Below, piece by piece: positions 1 to 9,009 of a stretch of 64,000 bases of DNA (the stretch's first letter is position 1; each line of letters opens with the position of its first letter). Source of the DNA: Bacteroides pyogenes (lineage in GTDB: Bacteria; Bacteroidota; Bacteroidia; Bacteroidales; Bacteroidaceae); contig NZ_JACIDI010000003.1 of the NCBI RefSeq assembly GCF_014196225.1, forward strand, positions 124,001-188,000. Reading direction: 5' to 3'. The notes below the pieces were generated by a model. That model was not told where the DNA came from. It made no database searches and saw only the letters and a program-made list of their open reading frames with translations. Made by a program: the position numbers and the translations under genes.

Positions 1-23
1 TCGACGGCCGTCAGGTTCAATAA
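1..23 (+). CDS. Possible 3' end of an upstream gene
   Basis: The third reading frame from the left edge reads DGRQVQ and stops at TAA (21-23). A short DGR-type tail is compatible with the C-terminus of an ABC ATPase of the MacB/LolD kind, which would be expected upstream of the permeases that follow. Six residues are far too few for identification, so this is only a positional guess. Confidence 0.2.
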
Positions 24-62
24 TCTTTTAATTTTATCACAACCTTTTAAAACTGTAAGCAT

Positions 63-413
63 ATGACTAAGCATATTTTCATAGCCGCTGTTATCGTATC
101 GTTCGGTATGTTTCTTTGTCCGCTTAACGCACAACATATAAGTAAGAATGTCCCGGTAAGCGAGTTCTCATCCATTACGCTGGAATCTGTGGGCAATATC
201 GTTTTTACCCAATCTTCCGGCTACGGTTGCCGCATCGAAGGGCCAAAGGAATACGTGGATAAAACCCGGATAACCGTAAAAAACGGGAAATTGACCATCA
301 GCTATAAAGAGAAAAATGTGAAGAATGGTAAGAAGCTGATGTTCTACATCACATCCCCCGAACTGACTAAAGTGGAATTGGAAGGCGTGGGCAACTGCAC
401 GGTAAAAGCGTAG
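63..413 (+). CDS. Short head-GIN/DUF2807-like secreted protein, probably truncated
   Basis: This encodes 116 residues with a clear signal peptide (hydrophobic residues 5-20, cleavage after about LNA). The rest resembles the first third of the DUF2807 'putative auto-transporter adhesin, head GIN' beta-helix family: a SSITLESVGNIVF start, then VELEGVGNCTVKA. Members are usually over 200 residues with repeated VEGVGN-type rungs; here a TAG comes right after the second rung and only about 40 bp remain before the next gene. Either a deletion removed most of the gene or this is a natural short form. It sits at the head of an ABC-permease operon, and any role there is unknown. Confidence 0.5.
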   Translation: MTKHIFIAAVIVSFGMFLCPLNAQHISKNVPVSEFSSITLESVGNIVFTQSSGYGCRIEGPKEYVDKTRITVKNGKLTISYKEKNVKNGKKLMFYITSPELTKVELEGVGNCTVKA

Positions 414-454
414 AAGATGTAACACATATATTTACAATATAAAGATTGACGATA

Positions 455-1741
455 ATGCTGAAGATTTACTTTAAACAGGCCTTTTACTTGCTCCGGCAAA
501 ACAAGCTGATTTCTTCCATTTCTATCCTTGGTACTGCGATGGCTATTGCTATGATCATGGTAATCGTGATTACTCTCAGAGCTACGGTGGCACCTTTTGC
601 TCCCGAAGTTTATCGGGAACGGACATTGCTGTTCCAGTATGCCGGATTGCAAGAGAAAAACAATGTGAATACACAAGGCAACGGCCCGGTATCTTATAAA
701 ACGGCTAAAGCCTGCTTTAAGGAGATGACGGTTCCTCAAGAGGTATCTATTGCCAACAGGAGGGAGACCATGCTGGCGAGCCGTTCGGGCGGAGAAGCTG
801 TGAGCAGTAATGTCATGCAATGCGATGATGCGTTCTGGCGGGTGTTTCGTTTCGATTTTCTTGCAGGCAAGCCTTTTGATAAAGCCGACTTCGATGCCGG
901 CGCTATTAAAGCGGTGATTTCGGAAGACATTGCCCGCCAATTGTTCGGTACATCCGATGCGGTAGGCAAGACATTCCTCCTCAATCATTCTCCTTATCAG
1001 ATAACCGGAGTGGTTCGCCCCGTCTCCGAATTGGCGCAGTTCGCTTATTCGCAGGTGTGGATTCCGATGAGTTCTACAAGCGCTTTTACAATGTCATGGG
1101 GACATGACGGGATTATGGGGATTGTCCGTGTTTTTATTCTGGCACGTTCAAAGGCGGATTTCCCTGCCATCCGTGAAGAGGCGGCACGTTTGAGAGACCG
1201 CTATATGGCTAACTATCCGGATTTCGAGTTGTTGTATCGCGGGCAACCCGATACGTATTTCGTAGCTGCCCAACGCTACTCCTCCAATAATCCTCCGGCG
1301 GTGAAAGAAGCTGTGAGGGAGTATCTGCTGACATTGCTTGTTTTGCTCATTGTGCCTGCAGTCAACCTTTCGGGATTGACGTATTCGCGAATGCGCAAGC
1401 GGCTCTCCGAAATAGGAATACGTAAGGCGTTCGGCGCTTCGAGAAAAGGACTGATGATGCAGGTGTTGTCGGAGAACATGCTTTATTCTCTCTTGGGCGG
1501 TGTTGTCGGACTGATATTGAGTTACGGGGCAACGATTCTGTTGGGAAGCATGCTTTTCTCTATCGATTTTCTGGGCACAGGCGTCAACGACTGGCGGGCG
1601 ATGTGTGTCGACCTGCTGTTCGATCCTGCTGTTTTTCTGCTGGCTTTCTTGTTTTGCTTCCTGCTCAATCTGCTGAGCGCAGGCATTCCCGCATGGAGAG
1701 TGACGCGGACGAATATAGTGAACGCCATTAATGAAGGATAA
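455..1741 (+). CDS. ABC transporter permease, FtsX/MacB family (first of two)
   Basis: This 428-residue inner-membrane permease belongs to the MacB/FtsX class used for efflux or envelope remodelling. An N-terminal membrane helix (about residues 17-40) is followed by a large periplasmic MacB_PCD-like domain (about 45-285). Three C-terminal helices make up the FtsX domain, with the typical RKRLSEIGIRKAFGASR loop between the first two. The ATG at 455 is preferred over the in-frame TTG at 446 because MLKIYFKQAF is the usual start of this Bacteroides family. The next gene encodes a second permease 33 bp downstream, so the two may form a heterodimer. Its ATPase and periplasmic adaptor are not in the window and are probably upstream. 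Confidence 0.85.
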   Translation: MLKIYFKQAFYLLRQNKLISSISILGTAMAIAMIMVIVITLRATVAPFAPEVYRERTLLFQYAGLQEKNNVNTQGNGPVSYKTAKACFKEMTVPQEVSIANRRETMLASRSGGEAVSSNVMQCDDAFWRVFRFDFLAGKPFDKADFDAGAIKAVISEDIARQLFGTSDAVGKTFLLNHSPYQITGVVRPVSELAQFAYSQVWIPMSSTSAFTMSWGHDGIMGIVRVFILARSKADFPAIREEAARLRDRYMANYPDFELLYRGQPDTYFVAAQRYSSNNPPAVKEAVREYLLTLLVLLIVPAVNLSGLTYSRMRKRLSEIGIRKAFGASRKGLMMQVLSENMLYSLLGGVVGLILSYGATILLGSMLFSIDFLGTGVNDWRAMCVDLLFDPAVFLLAFLFCFLLNLLSAGIPAWRVTRTNIVNAINEG

Positions 1742-1773
1742 TTTATTTACAGGAAATAATTAGTTGAACTGAT

Positions 1774-3027
1774 ATGCAATTGTTAAAACAAATGTGGAAT
1801 GAGCGCCGTTCCAATGCTTGGTTATGGCTGGAACTGCTGATTGTTTTCGTGGTTTTGTGGTATGTAATAGATTGGATGTATATCACTGCGCGTACTTATT
1901 ACGAACCGGTGGGCTTTGATATTACCGGCACCTATTATCTGGAACTCAGCCAAAAGAACGAAACCGGAGCCTCTTATATTCCTAAGGATCGCAAGAAAAC
2001 GACATTGGGAGAAGATATTGTAGAGTTGATGAACCGTCTGCGGCAATTGCCGGAAGTGGAGGCGGTGTCCGCATCCCGTAACTCCCGTCCCTACATCGGA
2101 AGCAACTCCATGGGGTATATACGCATTGATACCGTGGAGCGCTTTGTGCTCCAACGTTTGGTCACTCCGGAGTTCTTTCAGGTATTCCGTTACCAAAGCA
2201 CCGATGGGGGCGACTATCATGAGCTGATGAAGGCTTTGCAAGACGGGAATAAAGTGATCGGCGAGAATTTCTGGCCCGCTTCGTATCGCGGCGACCGTAG
2301 GCTGAAAGGAAACAATTTCATGTACACCGATGATTCTATCCACAGCTATAAAATAGGAGCGGTTTCTGCCAAGATACGTTACAATGACTTTTGGGCCAAT
2401 GCCGGAGACAGATATTTGGCGTATCCTGTCACAGAAGCTGATTTGGCGCAATTGGATGCCGACCTTTATCCACGGGAATGGGAAGTCTGTTTACGCGTGA
2501 AGCCCGGTACTGCTTCCACATTTGCCAAAGATTTGATGAAGCGTTCCGAAAGAGACCTGAGCGTAGGCAACCTTTTTATTCTGGGAGTGCACGATTACGC
2601 TGATGTGCGCAAAAACTTCCAGCAAAGGAGTTACAATCGGGTGAGTATCCGTTTCTGGTTTGTAAGTTTCCTTTTAGCCAATATCTTTCTGGGTGTCGTC
2701 GGTACGTTTTGGATACGTACGCAACAACGGCGTTCCGAACTCGGACTTCGCATTGCGGTAGGCTCCAACCGTCGGCAGATATGGTCGAGATTGAACAGGG
2801 AAGGCATTGCTTTGCTGACGATGGCAGCCGTACCCGCCGCAGTCATTTGCTATATACTCGTGCATCTGGATTTTACGGAGAAGGCAATGGATGCGGAATT
2901 CCTCAGATTCTTTGCGGGAGTGGGCGCCACCTATTTGCTGATGCTTTTGATGATTGTGGCCGGTATCTTATATCCGGCGCGTCAGGCCGTTCGCATCCAA
3001 CCCGCCGAGGCTTTGCATGAAGAGTAG
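1774..3027 (+). CDS. ABC transporter permease, FtsX/MacB family (second of two)
   Basis: This is a 417-residue permease with one N-terminal membrane helix (about residues 16-38), a periplasmic domain and three C-terminal helices. The FtsX loop RTQQRRSELGLRIAVGSNR matches the family. It follows the first permease at 33 bp and precedes the TolC-like gene by 31 bp, so all three are probably co-transcribed. The periplasmic domain differs from that of the first permease, as expected for non-identical partners. The substrate cannot be read from the sequence; related Bacteroides operons are annotated as antimicrobial-peptide or macrolide exporters or as lipoprotein-type transporters. Confidence 0.85.
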   Translation: MQLLKQMWNERRSNAWLWLELLIVFVVLWYVIDWMYITARTYYEPVGFDITGTYYLELSQKNETGASYIPKDRKKTTLGEDIVELMNRLRQLPEVEAVSASRNSRPYIGSNSMGYIRIDTVERFVLQRLVTPEFFQVFRYQSTDGGDYHELMKALQDGNKVIGENFWPASYRGDRRLKGNNFMYTDDSIHSYKIGAVSAKIRYNDFWANAGDRYLAYPVTEADLAQLDADLYPREWEVCLRVKPGTASTFAKDLMKRSERDLSVGNLFILGVHDYADVRKNFQQRSYNRVSIRFWFVSFLLANIFLGVVGTFWIRTQQRRSELGLRIAVGSNRRQIWSRLNREGIALLTMAAVPAAVICYILVHLDFTEKAMDAEFLRFFAGVGATYLLMLLMIVAGILYPARQAVRIQPAEALHEE

Positions 3028-3058
3028 ATTAGAGTTGACAACAAAGAGATATAACGAT

Positions 3059-4540
3059 ATGATGAATTTGAAGAAGAACCTGCTCGCTTTGGCGATGGGC
3101 TGCCTGCCTTGGATGGCCCCGGCACAAGAGGAGCGGACGATAACATTGAGTGAGGCGATTGCCATGGCGCGCCTCCAATCGGTCGATGCGGCAGTGGCGT
3201 TGAATGAACTGAAAACAGCCTATTGGGAGTACCGTACTTTTCGCGCCGATTTACTCCCCGAAATGAGTCTGTCGGGTACTCTGCCCAATTATAATAAATC
3301 GTACAGCTCGTACCAAAATCCCGACGGATCGTATAGCTTTGTCCGCAACAATACGTTGGGGCTTTCCGGCAATCTGTCGGTCGATCAGAATATCTGGCTC
3401 ACCGGCGGTAAACTGTCGCTCAGCTCGTCGCTCGATTACATCAAACAATTGGGTTCGGAGGGTTCCCGGCACTTTATGTCGGTTCCCGTTACGCTGAAGT
3501 TCATCCAGCCGGTCTTTGGAGTGAACAAGGTGAAGTGGAACCGCCGCATTGAACCGGTACGTTACGCCGAAGCGAAAGCCGCTTTCATTACGGCAACGGA
3601 GGAGGTGACGATGCGTGCCATAACTTATTATTTCAACCTTTTGCTGGCGGAAGAAACGTGGGTCACTGCCACTCAGAACGAGGCCAACGCAGAGCATTTA
3701 TATAAGGTGGCGATTGCCAAACGAGAAATGGGGCAAATCTCCGAAAACGAGCTGTTGCAGTTGAAGCTTGCCGACCTGAAAGCCAAAGCTGCCGTGACTA
3801 CGGCAAGCAGCGACCTGAATGCCAAAATGTTTCAGCTCCGCGCTTTTCTGGGGATAGGTGAGGAAGAAAAACTGCGTCCCGTGCTGCCCGATGCGGTGGA
3901 CGATGTGCTGATGGAGTACAATTTGGTGCTGGATAAAGCGTTGGAGCGGAATGCGTTCGCCCGGAATATCAGGCGCCGGCAATTGGAGGCCGACTACGCC
4001 GTAGCTGCGGCGCGCGGCGACTTGCGCAGTATCGATTTGTTTGCCAGTATCGGTTATACGGGAGAACACCGCGACTTTCCGGCTGTTTACAAAAACTTGC
4101 AGGATAACCAAATCGTGCAGGTGGGAGTAAAGATTCCTATTCTCGATTGGGGGAAGCGTCGCGGAAAGGTGCGTGTGGCAAAGAGCAACCGCGAAGTGGT
4201 GCTTTCGAAAATACGTCAGGAACAGATCAAATTCAATCAAGATGTGTTTCTGCTGGTGGAGCATTTCAATAATCAGGCGCAACAGTTGCGCATTGCCGAA
4301 GAGGCGGATAAGATTGCCCGGCAACGCTATAAAACGAGCATCGAGACATTTCTGATAGGGAAAATCAATACGCTCGATCTGAACGATGCCCAGAACTCTA
4401 AGGATGAAGCACGCAAGAAACGTATTTCCGAACTTTATTATTATTGGTACTATTTCTATCAGATTCGAAGTCTCACGCTTTGGGACTTCCACACCGGAAA
4501 GGAATTGGAAGCCGACTTTGATGACATCGTTCGGAGGTAA
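3059..4540 (+). CDS. TolC-family outer membrane efflux protein
   Basis: This 493-residue protein has a signal peptide (LLALAMGCLPWMAPAQ) and two repeated OEP halves rich in long alpha-helical segments, such as ITLSEAIAMARLQS near the N-terminus and KSNREVVLSKIRQEQIKFNQDVFLLVEHF in the second half (quoted here only as the region around residues 375-405). TolC-type proteins form the outer-membrane and periplasmic tunnel of tripartite exporters. The start is set at the ATGATG doublet at 3059, since the longer frame from 2954 overlaps the preceding permease and lacks a signal peptide. A downstream regulator pair suggests envelope-stress or substrate-responsive control. Confidence 0.85.
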   Translation: MMNLKKNLLALAMGCLPWMAPAQEERTITLSEAIAMARLQSVDAAVALNELKTAYWEYRTFRADLLPEMSLSGTLPNYNKSYSSYQNPDGSYSFVRNNTLGLSGNLSVDQNIWLTGGKLSLSSSLDYIKQLGSEGSRHFMSVPVTLKFIQPVFGVNKVKWNRRIEPVRYAEAKAAFITATEEVTMRAITYYFNLLLAEETWVTATQNEANAEHLYKVAIAKREMGQISENELLQLKLADLKAKAAVTTASSDLNAKMFQLRAFLGIGEEEKLRPVLPDAVDDVLMEYNLVLDKALERNAFARNIRRRQLEADYAVAAARGDLRSIDLFASIGYTGEHRDFPAVYKNLQDNQIVQVGVKIPILDWGKRRGKVRVAKSNREVVLSKIRQEQIKFNQDVFLLVEHFNNQAQQLRIAEEADKIARQRYKTSIETFLIGKINTLDLNDAQNSKDEARKKRISELYYYWYYFYQIRSLTLWDFHTGKELEADFDDIVRR

Positions 4541-4905
4541 TCTCTCCCGGACGGGGGGACACCACCTCAAGAAACTTATGGATTTTTGAAACGGAGCAAT
4601 CCGGCATAAAGTGCTCTTTCTATGGGCGGCACGATGAGCATATATATCCGCCGTGGTATGTATATATGGCTACCGCGGTGAGTATATATGGTTACCTATG
4701 GTGAGTATATATGGCTACCGTGGTGGATATATATGGCTACCATGGTGGGTATATATGTACTGTAAAAAGGTTCGTTTTGAATCCTGTTTTGATAAAAAAT
4801 CACCGAACGGAAATAAGGCTTTGTACAGAACCGCAAACGTGGATCGTGATTTTTGTTACTCTTGTCCGGGAAAGTGGAATTTTATTGTTATTTTTGTTGT
4901 TTGTT
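4541..4905. other. Intergenic region holding a 22-bp repeat array
   Basis: This 365-bp gap lies between the tolC-like gene and the response regulator. No gene is convincing: the frames that read through it are made of the repeat itself. It contains the array at 4638-4762 and an AT-rich stretch before the regulator start. No clear TAnnTTTG promoter or sigma-54 (GG-N10-GC) site could be picked out. Confidence 0.6.
4638..4762. repeat. Tandem array, five units of 22-23 bp
   Basis: Units start at 4638, 4660, 4682 (23 bp), 4705 and 4727, with a partial sixth at 4749. Each carries a TATATAT block followed by a short dyad such as TACCGCGGTG, TACCGTGGTG or TACCATGGTG, so two small palindromes recur every 22 bp (two helical turns). 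Units differ by point changes, so the array is not a fresh duplication. Period and dyad layout resemble the arrays at 12941 and 25104, although the sequence is unrelated. Confidence 0.85.
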
Positions 4906-6267
4906 ATGCCAAATACCATGATTCTAATTATCGATGACGACAGTGCCGTACGCTCCTCGCTCAGTTTCATGCTGAAACGGGCGGGCTATGAGCCGCAAAC
5001 AGCCTCTAATCCGAAAGAGGCTATGGAGATTGTGCGCTCCGTGGCTCCGTCTCTCATCCTGATGGATATGAACTTCACTCTCTCTACCACAGGCGAAGAG
5101 GGGCTGACCCTGCTCCGGCAAGTCAGGATATTCCGTCCGGATGTGCCTGTGATACTGATGACTGCTTGGGGAAGCATACAGCTTGCCGTGCAGGGAATGC
5201 AGGCAGGAGCTTTCGACTTCATTACCAAACCTTGGAACAATGCCGCTCTGCTGCAACGCATAGAGACGGCTTTACAGCTTTCGGGCGTTTCGCGTGAGGA
5301 TGTGCCCGAGACGTCTGTCGCATTCGACCGGGGGCAAATCATCGGACGCAGCAGGGAGTTGACGGAGGTATTGGACACCGTCGCCCGCATTGCCAAAACA
5401 AACGCATCGGTACTCATCACCGGTGAAAGCGGAACCGGCAAGGAACTGATAGCCGAAGCGGTGCACCGGAACAGCCTGCGTGCCAAAGGTCCGTTTGTGA
5501 AAGTAAATCTGGGAGGTATTTCGCAAAGTCTGTTCGAGAGCGAGATGTTCGGTCATAAAAAAGGAGCTTTCACCGATGCCGTGACCGACCGTGCGGGACG
5601 GTTCGAGATGGCTGATAAAGGAACGATCTTCCTCGATGAAATAGGCGATCTGGACTTCTCGTGCCAGGTGAAGTTGTTGAGAGTTCTGCAAGACCAGACA
5701 TTCGAAGTGCTCGGCGACAGTCGTCCCCGTAAAACCGACGTCCGCGTAGTGTCCGCTACGAATGCCGACCTGCGCAAGATGGTAAGTGAAAGAACTTTCC
5801 GTGAAGACTTGTTCTACCGGATCAACCTGATTACCGTGAAACTTCCCGCCTTGCGCGAGCGTCGTGAGGATATTCCCTTACTGGCAAGATATTTTGCCGA
5901 CCGGCAAGCCGAACAGAACGCTCTGCCCCGTACGGAGTTCTCCGCAGACGCGCTGCAATTCCTGAGCCGTTTGCCTTATCCGGGCAATATCCGCGAACTG
6001 AAAAATCTCGTGGAACGTACCATATTGGTAACCGGAAAACCGTTGCTCGACGCCGCCGACTTCGATTCGCAGTACATTCGTCCCGAACATTCCGGCACAG
6101 GTGGAGAGGCGCTTCCCGAAGGACTCACGCTGGATGAGATAGAGCGGCAAACCATACTCCGGGCATTGGAATGCCATAAAGGCAACCTGAGCAAGGTAGC
6201 GGCAGCTTTGGGTATAAGCCGCGCCGCGCTTTACCGCCGTCTTGAGAAGTATCACATAGACAGTTGA
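4906..6267 (+). CDS. Sigma-54-dependent response regulator, NtrC family
   Basis: This 453-residue activator has three parts. Receiver domain (about 1-120): acidic pair in ILIIDDDSAVR, phospho-acceptor Asp in LILMDMNF, conserved Lys in FITKPWN. AAA+ domain (about 140-375): Walker A GESGTGKE, the sigma-54-contacting GAFTDA loop, Walker B TIFLDEIGD. C-terminal Fis-type helix-turn-helix: KVAAALGISRAALYRRL. Once phosphorylated it should hydrolyse ATP to open sigma-54 promoters. The start at 4906 (MPNTMILIIDDD) fits the family; the frame is open further upstream but only through repeat DNA. Its TGA overlaps the region just before the kinase gene, so the pair is translationally coupled and probably controls the adjacent exporter. 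Confidence 0.92.
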   Translation: MPNTMILIIDDDSAVRSSLSFMLKRAGYEPQTASNPKEAMEIVRSVAPSLILMDMNFTLSTTGEEGLTLLRQVRIFRPDVPVILMTAWGSIQLAVQGMQAGAFDFITKPWNNAALLQRIETALQLSGVSREDVPETSVAFDRGQIIGRSRELTEVLDTVARIAKTNASVLITGESGTGKELIAEAVHRNSLRAKGPFVKVNLGGISQSLFESEMFGHKKGAFTDAVTDRAGRFEMADKGTIFLDEIGDLDFSCQVKLLRVLQDQTFEVLGDSRPRKTDVRVVSATNADLRKMVSERTFREDLFYRINLITVKLPALRERREDIPLLARYFADRQAEQNALPRTEFSADALQFLSRLPYPGNIRELKNLVERTILVTGKPLLDAADFDSQYIRPEHSGTGGEALPEGLTLDEIERQTILRALECHKGNLSKVAAALGISRAALYRRLEKYHIDS

Positions 6268-6272
6268 CCTTT

Positions 6273-7565
6273 ATGCGCATCAGGGGATTTTTTTTCATAC
6301 TCGTCTTTCTGCTTCTGCTACTCTGCGGATTATTCCTCTACTTGACGGATGCAATGCCCCGTGCCTATTTCTATGCAGGCGAGGGACTGATCGTTTTTAC
6401 TCTGCTGTATCTGATACTCTTTTACCGCAAACTGGTAAAACCGTTGAAGACTATCGGGACGGGAATGGACCTTCTGCGCGAACAGGATTTCAGCAGCCGA
6501 TTGAGCCCTGTGGGGCAACATGAAGCCGATCACATCGTCAATATTTTCAACCGCATGATGGATCAACTCAAGAACGAGCGTCTCCGCCTGCGCGAGCAGA
6601 ATCATTTTCTCGATTTGCTGATCAAGGCTTCGCCCATGGGGGTTGTCATCACGTCTCTCGATTACGAGGTTTCGGAACTGAACCCGATGGCTCTGAAGAT
6701 GCTGGGCGTGCGGGCGGAAGAAGCGGCGGGCAAGAAACTGAATGAAATCGACTCGCCGCTCGCAGCCGAATTGTTCCGTTTGCCGAAAGGCAATACCGTT
6801 ACCATTCGTCTCGACAACTCCAATATTTATAAGTGCACCCATTCCTCTTTCATCGACCGGGGTTTTCATCATCCTTTCTATCTCATAGAAAGCCTGACCG
6901 ACGAGGTGATGAAAGCTGAGAAGAAAGCCTACGGAAAGGTGATCCGTATGATAGCGCATGAGGTGAATAACACTACGGCCGGCATTACTTCCACTTTGGA
7001 TACGATAGATCAGGAACTCTCTTCGCACGAAGGGATGGAGGACATCTGCGATGTGATGCGAGTGTGTACCGAGCGCTGTTTCTCCATGAGCCGTTTCATT
7101 ACCCGCTTTGCCGACGTGGTGAAGATTCCCGAGCCTGCGCTCTCGCTTGTCAACCCGAACGAACTGGTTTTTGCCTGCAAACGGTTTATGGAAGGCATGT
7201 GCGCCGAACGGAACATTGCCATCCGTCTGGATATCGACGAAGGAGTGGCTGACGTGAAAATGGATGCGGCTCTTTTCGAGCAGGTGCTGGTGAACATCAT
7301 CAAGAACGCCGCCGAAAGCATCGGCAACGGAGGTGAAATCGTGATTCGTACGCTTTCGCCGGCTACCATCGAAGTCGTGGATAACGGCAAAGGAATCGGC
7401 AAAGAAGCCGAATCGAAACTTTTCACCCCGTTCTTCTCTACCAAACCCAATGGACAAGGCATCGGGCTTATCTTTATCCGCGAGGTTCTGACGAAGCACG
7501 GATGCAACTTCTCTTTACGTACTTATGACGACGGACTGACCAGATTCCGTATCGTTTTTCCGTAG
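6273..7565 (+). CDS. Sensor histidine kinase, partner of the NtrC-type regulator
   Basis: This 430-residue membrane kinase has two closely spaced N-terminal helices with almost no periplasmic loop (FFFILVFLLLLLCGLFLYL and the segment near residues 30-50), then a HAMP linker, a PAS domain (about 110-200), a dimerisation helix with phospho-His229 in MIAHEVNNTTAG, and a HATPase domain with N box NIIKNAAES, G1 DNGKGIG and G2 GQGIGL. The short periplasmic part suggests sensing within the membrane or cytoplasm. The ATG at 6273 is chosen over a TTG at 6264 that overlaps the regulator's stop. It is the last gene of this block; a small dyad at 7584-7599 follows. Confidence 0.9.
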   Translation: MRIRGFFFILVFLLLLLCGLFLYLTDAMPRAYFYAGEGLIVFTLLYLILFYRKLVKPLKTIGTGMDLLREQDFSSRLSPVGQHEADHIVNIFNRMMDQLKNERLRLREQNHFLDLLIKASPMGVVITSLDYEVSELNPMALKMLGVRAEEAAGKKLNEIDSPLAAELFRLPKGNTVTIRLDNSNIYKCTHSSFIDRGFHHPFYLIESLTDEVMKAEKKAYGKVIRMIAHEVNNTTAGITSTLDTIDQELSSHEGMEDICDVMRVCTERCFSMSRFITRFADVVKIPEPALSLVNPNELVFACKRFMEGMCAERNIAIRLDIDEGVADVKMDAALFEQVLVNIIKNAAESIGNGGEIVIRTLSPATIEVVDNGKGIGKEAESKLFTPFFSTKPNGQGIGLIFIREVLTKHGCNFSLRTYDDGLTRFRIVFP

Positions 7566-7678
7566 GCAAGCATAAACGCTGCTATCGGTTTGAACCGATG
7601 AAATTGTGTACAAACGTTAAATCCTGCTAATTGAAAACTTTATGAGAGAATTGAGTGTTCGTTTGTCTGAATAAAGAT

Positions 7679-7686
7679 TAAATTTG
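7679..7686 (+). promoter_or_regulatory. Candidate -7 element for the inositol-phosphate synthase gene
   Basis: TAAATTTG fits the Bacteroides -7 consensus TAnnTTTG and lies 33 bp before the ATG at 7720. A -33 TTTG at the ideal spacing is not obvious (TTTG at 7662-7665 is too close). Confidence 0.45.
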
Positions 7687-7719
7687 CAATTGATTTAGTT
7701 TAATCTTAATAGAATAAAT

Positions 7720-9009
7720 ATGAAACAAGGAGTTCAACCTGCTACCGGACGTTTGGGCGTATTGGTAGCCGGAGTAGGTGGTGCTGTTGCCACCACTATG
7801 ATTGCGGGAACGTTGGCTTCCCGCAAAGGATTGGCAAAGCCGATCGGATCTATCACACAGTTGGCTACCATGCGTATCCGGAATAACGAAGAAAAATTAA
7901 TCAGGGATATAGTGCCTTTGGCTTGTTTGAGCGACGTCGTGTTCGGTGGTTGGGATATTTTTCCTGATAATGCATATGAAGCTGCCATTTATGCAGAAGT
8001 TCTGAAAGAAAAAGACTTAATCGGTATAAAGGAAGAATTGGAAGCTGTCAAACCGATGCCGGCGGCTTTCGACCATAACTGGGCCAAGCGCTTGAACGGT
8101 ACGCATGTTAAGAAAGCCGCTACCCGTTGGGATATGGTAGAACAACTCCGCCGGGATATCCGCGAATTTAAAGCTGCCAACAACTGCGAGCGCATCGTTG
8201 TGCTTTGGGCGGCAAGTACCGAGATTTATATTCCTCTTTCCGACGAGCACATGTCACTGGCTGCTCTGGAAAAAGCGATGAAAGAAAACAATACGCAGGT
8301 CATATCTCCGAGTATGTGTTATGCCTATGCCGCCATTGCCGAAAGCGCTCCGTTCGTAATGGGAGCTCCCAATTTATGTGTAGACACACCGGCTATGTGG
8401 GAACTCTCCAAGAAGATGAACGTACCTATCTCCGGAAAAGACTTCAAGAGCGGGCAGACTCTGATGAAAACGGTATTGGCCCCCATGTTCAAGACCCGCA
8501 TGCTGGGAGTGAACGGATGGTTCTCTACCAATATTCTGGGCAACAGAGACGGTGAAGTGCTCGATGATCCCGACAACTTCAAAACGAAGGAGGTGAGCAA
8601 ACTATCTGTCATCGACACCATCTTCGAACCGGAAAAATTCCCCGATTTGTATGGCGATGTCTATCATAAGGTACGCATCAACTACTATCCTCCCCGTAAA
8701 GACGACAAAGAAGCATGGGATAACATCGACATCTTCGGATGGATGGGATATCCGATGGAAATCAAGGTGAACTTCCTTTGCCGCGATTCTATTTTGGCTG
8801 CGCCTATCGCCCTCGATCTGGTGCTGTTCAGCGATTTGGCCATGCGTGCGGGAATGTGCGGCATCCAGACTTGGCTGTCGTTCTTCTGCAAGAGTCCGAT
8901 GCACGACTTCGAACATCAACCCGAACATGACTTGTTTGTTCAGTGGAGAATGGTGAAGCAAACTTTGCGCCAAATGATAGGTGAAAAAGAACCGGACTAT
9001 CTGGCATAA
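7720..9009 (+). CDS. ino1: Myo-inositol-1-phosphate synthase
   Basis: This 429-residue protein is of the size expected for prokaryotic MIPS. An N-terminal Rossmann motif (VLVAGVGGAVATTMIAGT) binds NAD. The C-terminal half carries the catalytic region with KSGQTLMKTVLAPMF and the LCRDSILAAPIALDLV segment typical of the family. It converts glucose-6-phosphate to inositol-3-phosphate, the head group for phosphatidylinositol and phosphoinositol dihydroceramide. The cluster downstream provides the matching lipid enzymes, a gene order I recall from B. thetaiotaomicron (MIPS = BT_1526). A 300-bp gap separates it from the next gene, so it may be expressed separately from the rest. Confidence 0.93.
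   Translation: MKQGVQPATGRLGVLVAGVGGAVATTMIAGTLASRKGLAKPIGSITQLATMRIRNNEEKLIRDIVPLACLSDVVFGGWDIFPDNAYEAAIYAEVLKEKDLIGIKEELEAVKPMPAAFDHNWAKRLNGTHVKKAATRWDMVEQLRRDIREFKAANNCERIVVLWAASTEIYIPLSDEHMSLAALEKAMKENNTQVISPSMCYAYAAIAESAPFVMGAPNLCVDTPAMWELSKKMNVPISGKDFKSGQTLMKTVLAPMFKTRMLGVNGWFSTNILGNRDGEVLDDPDNFKTKEVSKLSVIDTIFEPEKFPDLYGDVYHKVRINYYPPRKDDKEAWDNIDIFGWMGYPMEIKVNFLCRDSILAAPIALDLVLFSDLAMRAGMCGIQTWLSFFCKSPMHDFEHQPEHDLFVQWRMVKQTLRQMIGEKEPDYLA

Noticed and set aside
4541..4905. Sigma-54 promoter upstream of the NtrC-type regulator
   Set aside because: No GG-N10-GC pair with the flanking consensus bases could be found; GGCACG near 4629 lacks the matching -12 half.
4653..4937. Repetitive YGYRGGYIW-type protein read through the 22-bp array
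   Set aside because: The frame is made of the repeat itself; unit lengths of 22-23 bp do not preserve a reading frame between units, and the frame runs into the regulator gene out of phase.
7584..7599. 16-bp dyad ATCGGTT-TG-AACCGAT after the kinase gene as a terminator
   Set aside because: Stem is only 7 bp with a 2-nt gap and no T-run; too weak to call.
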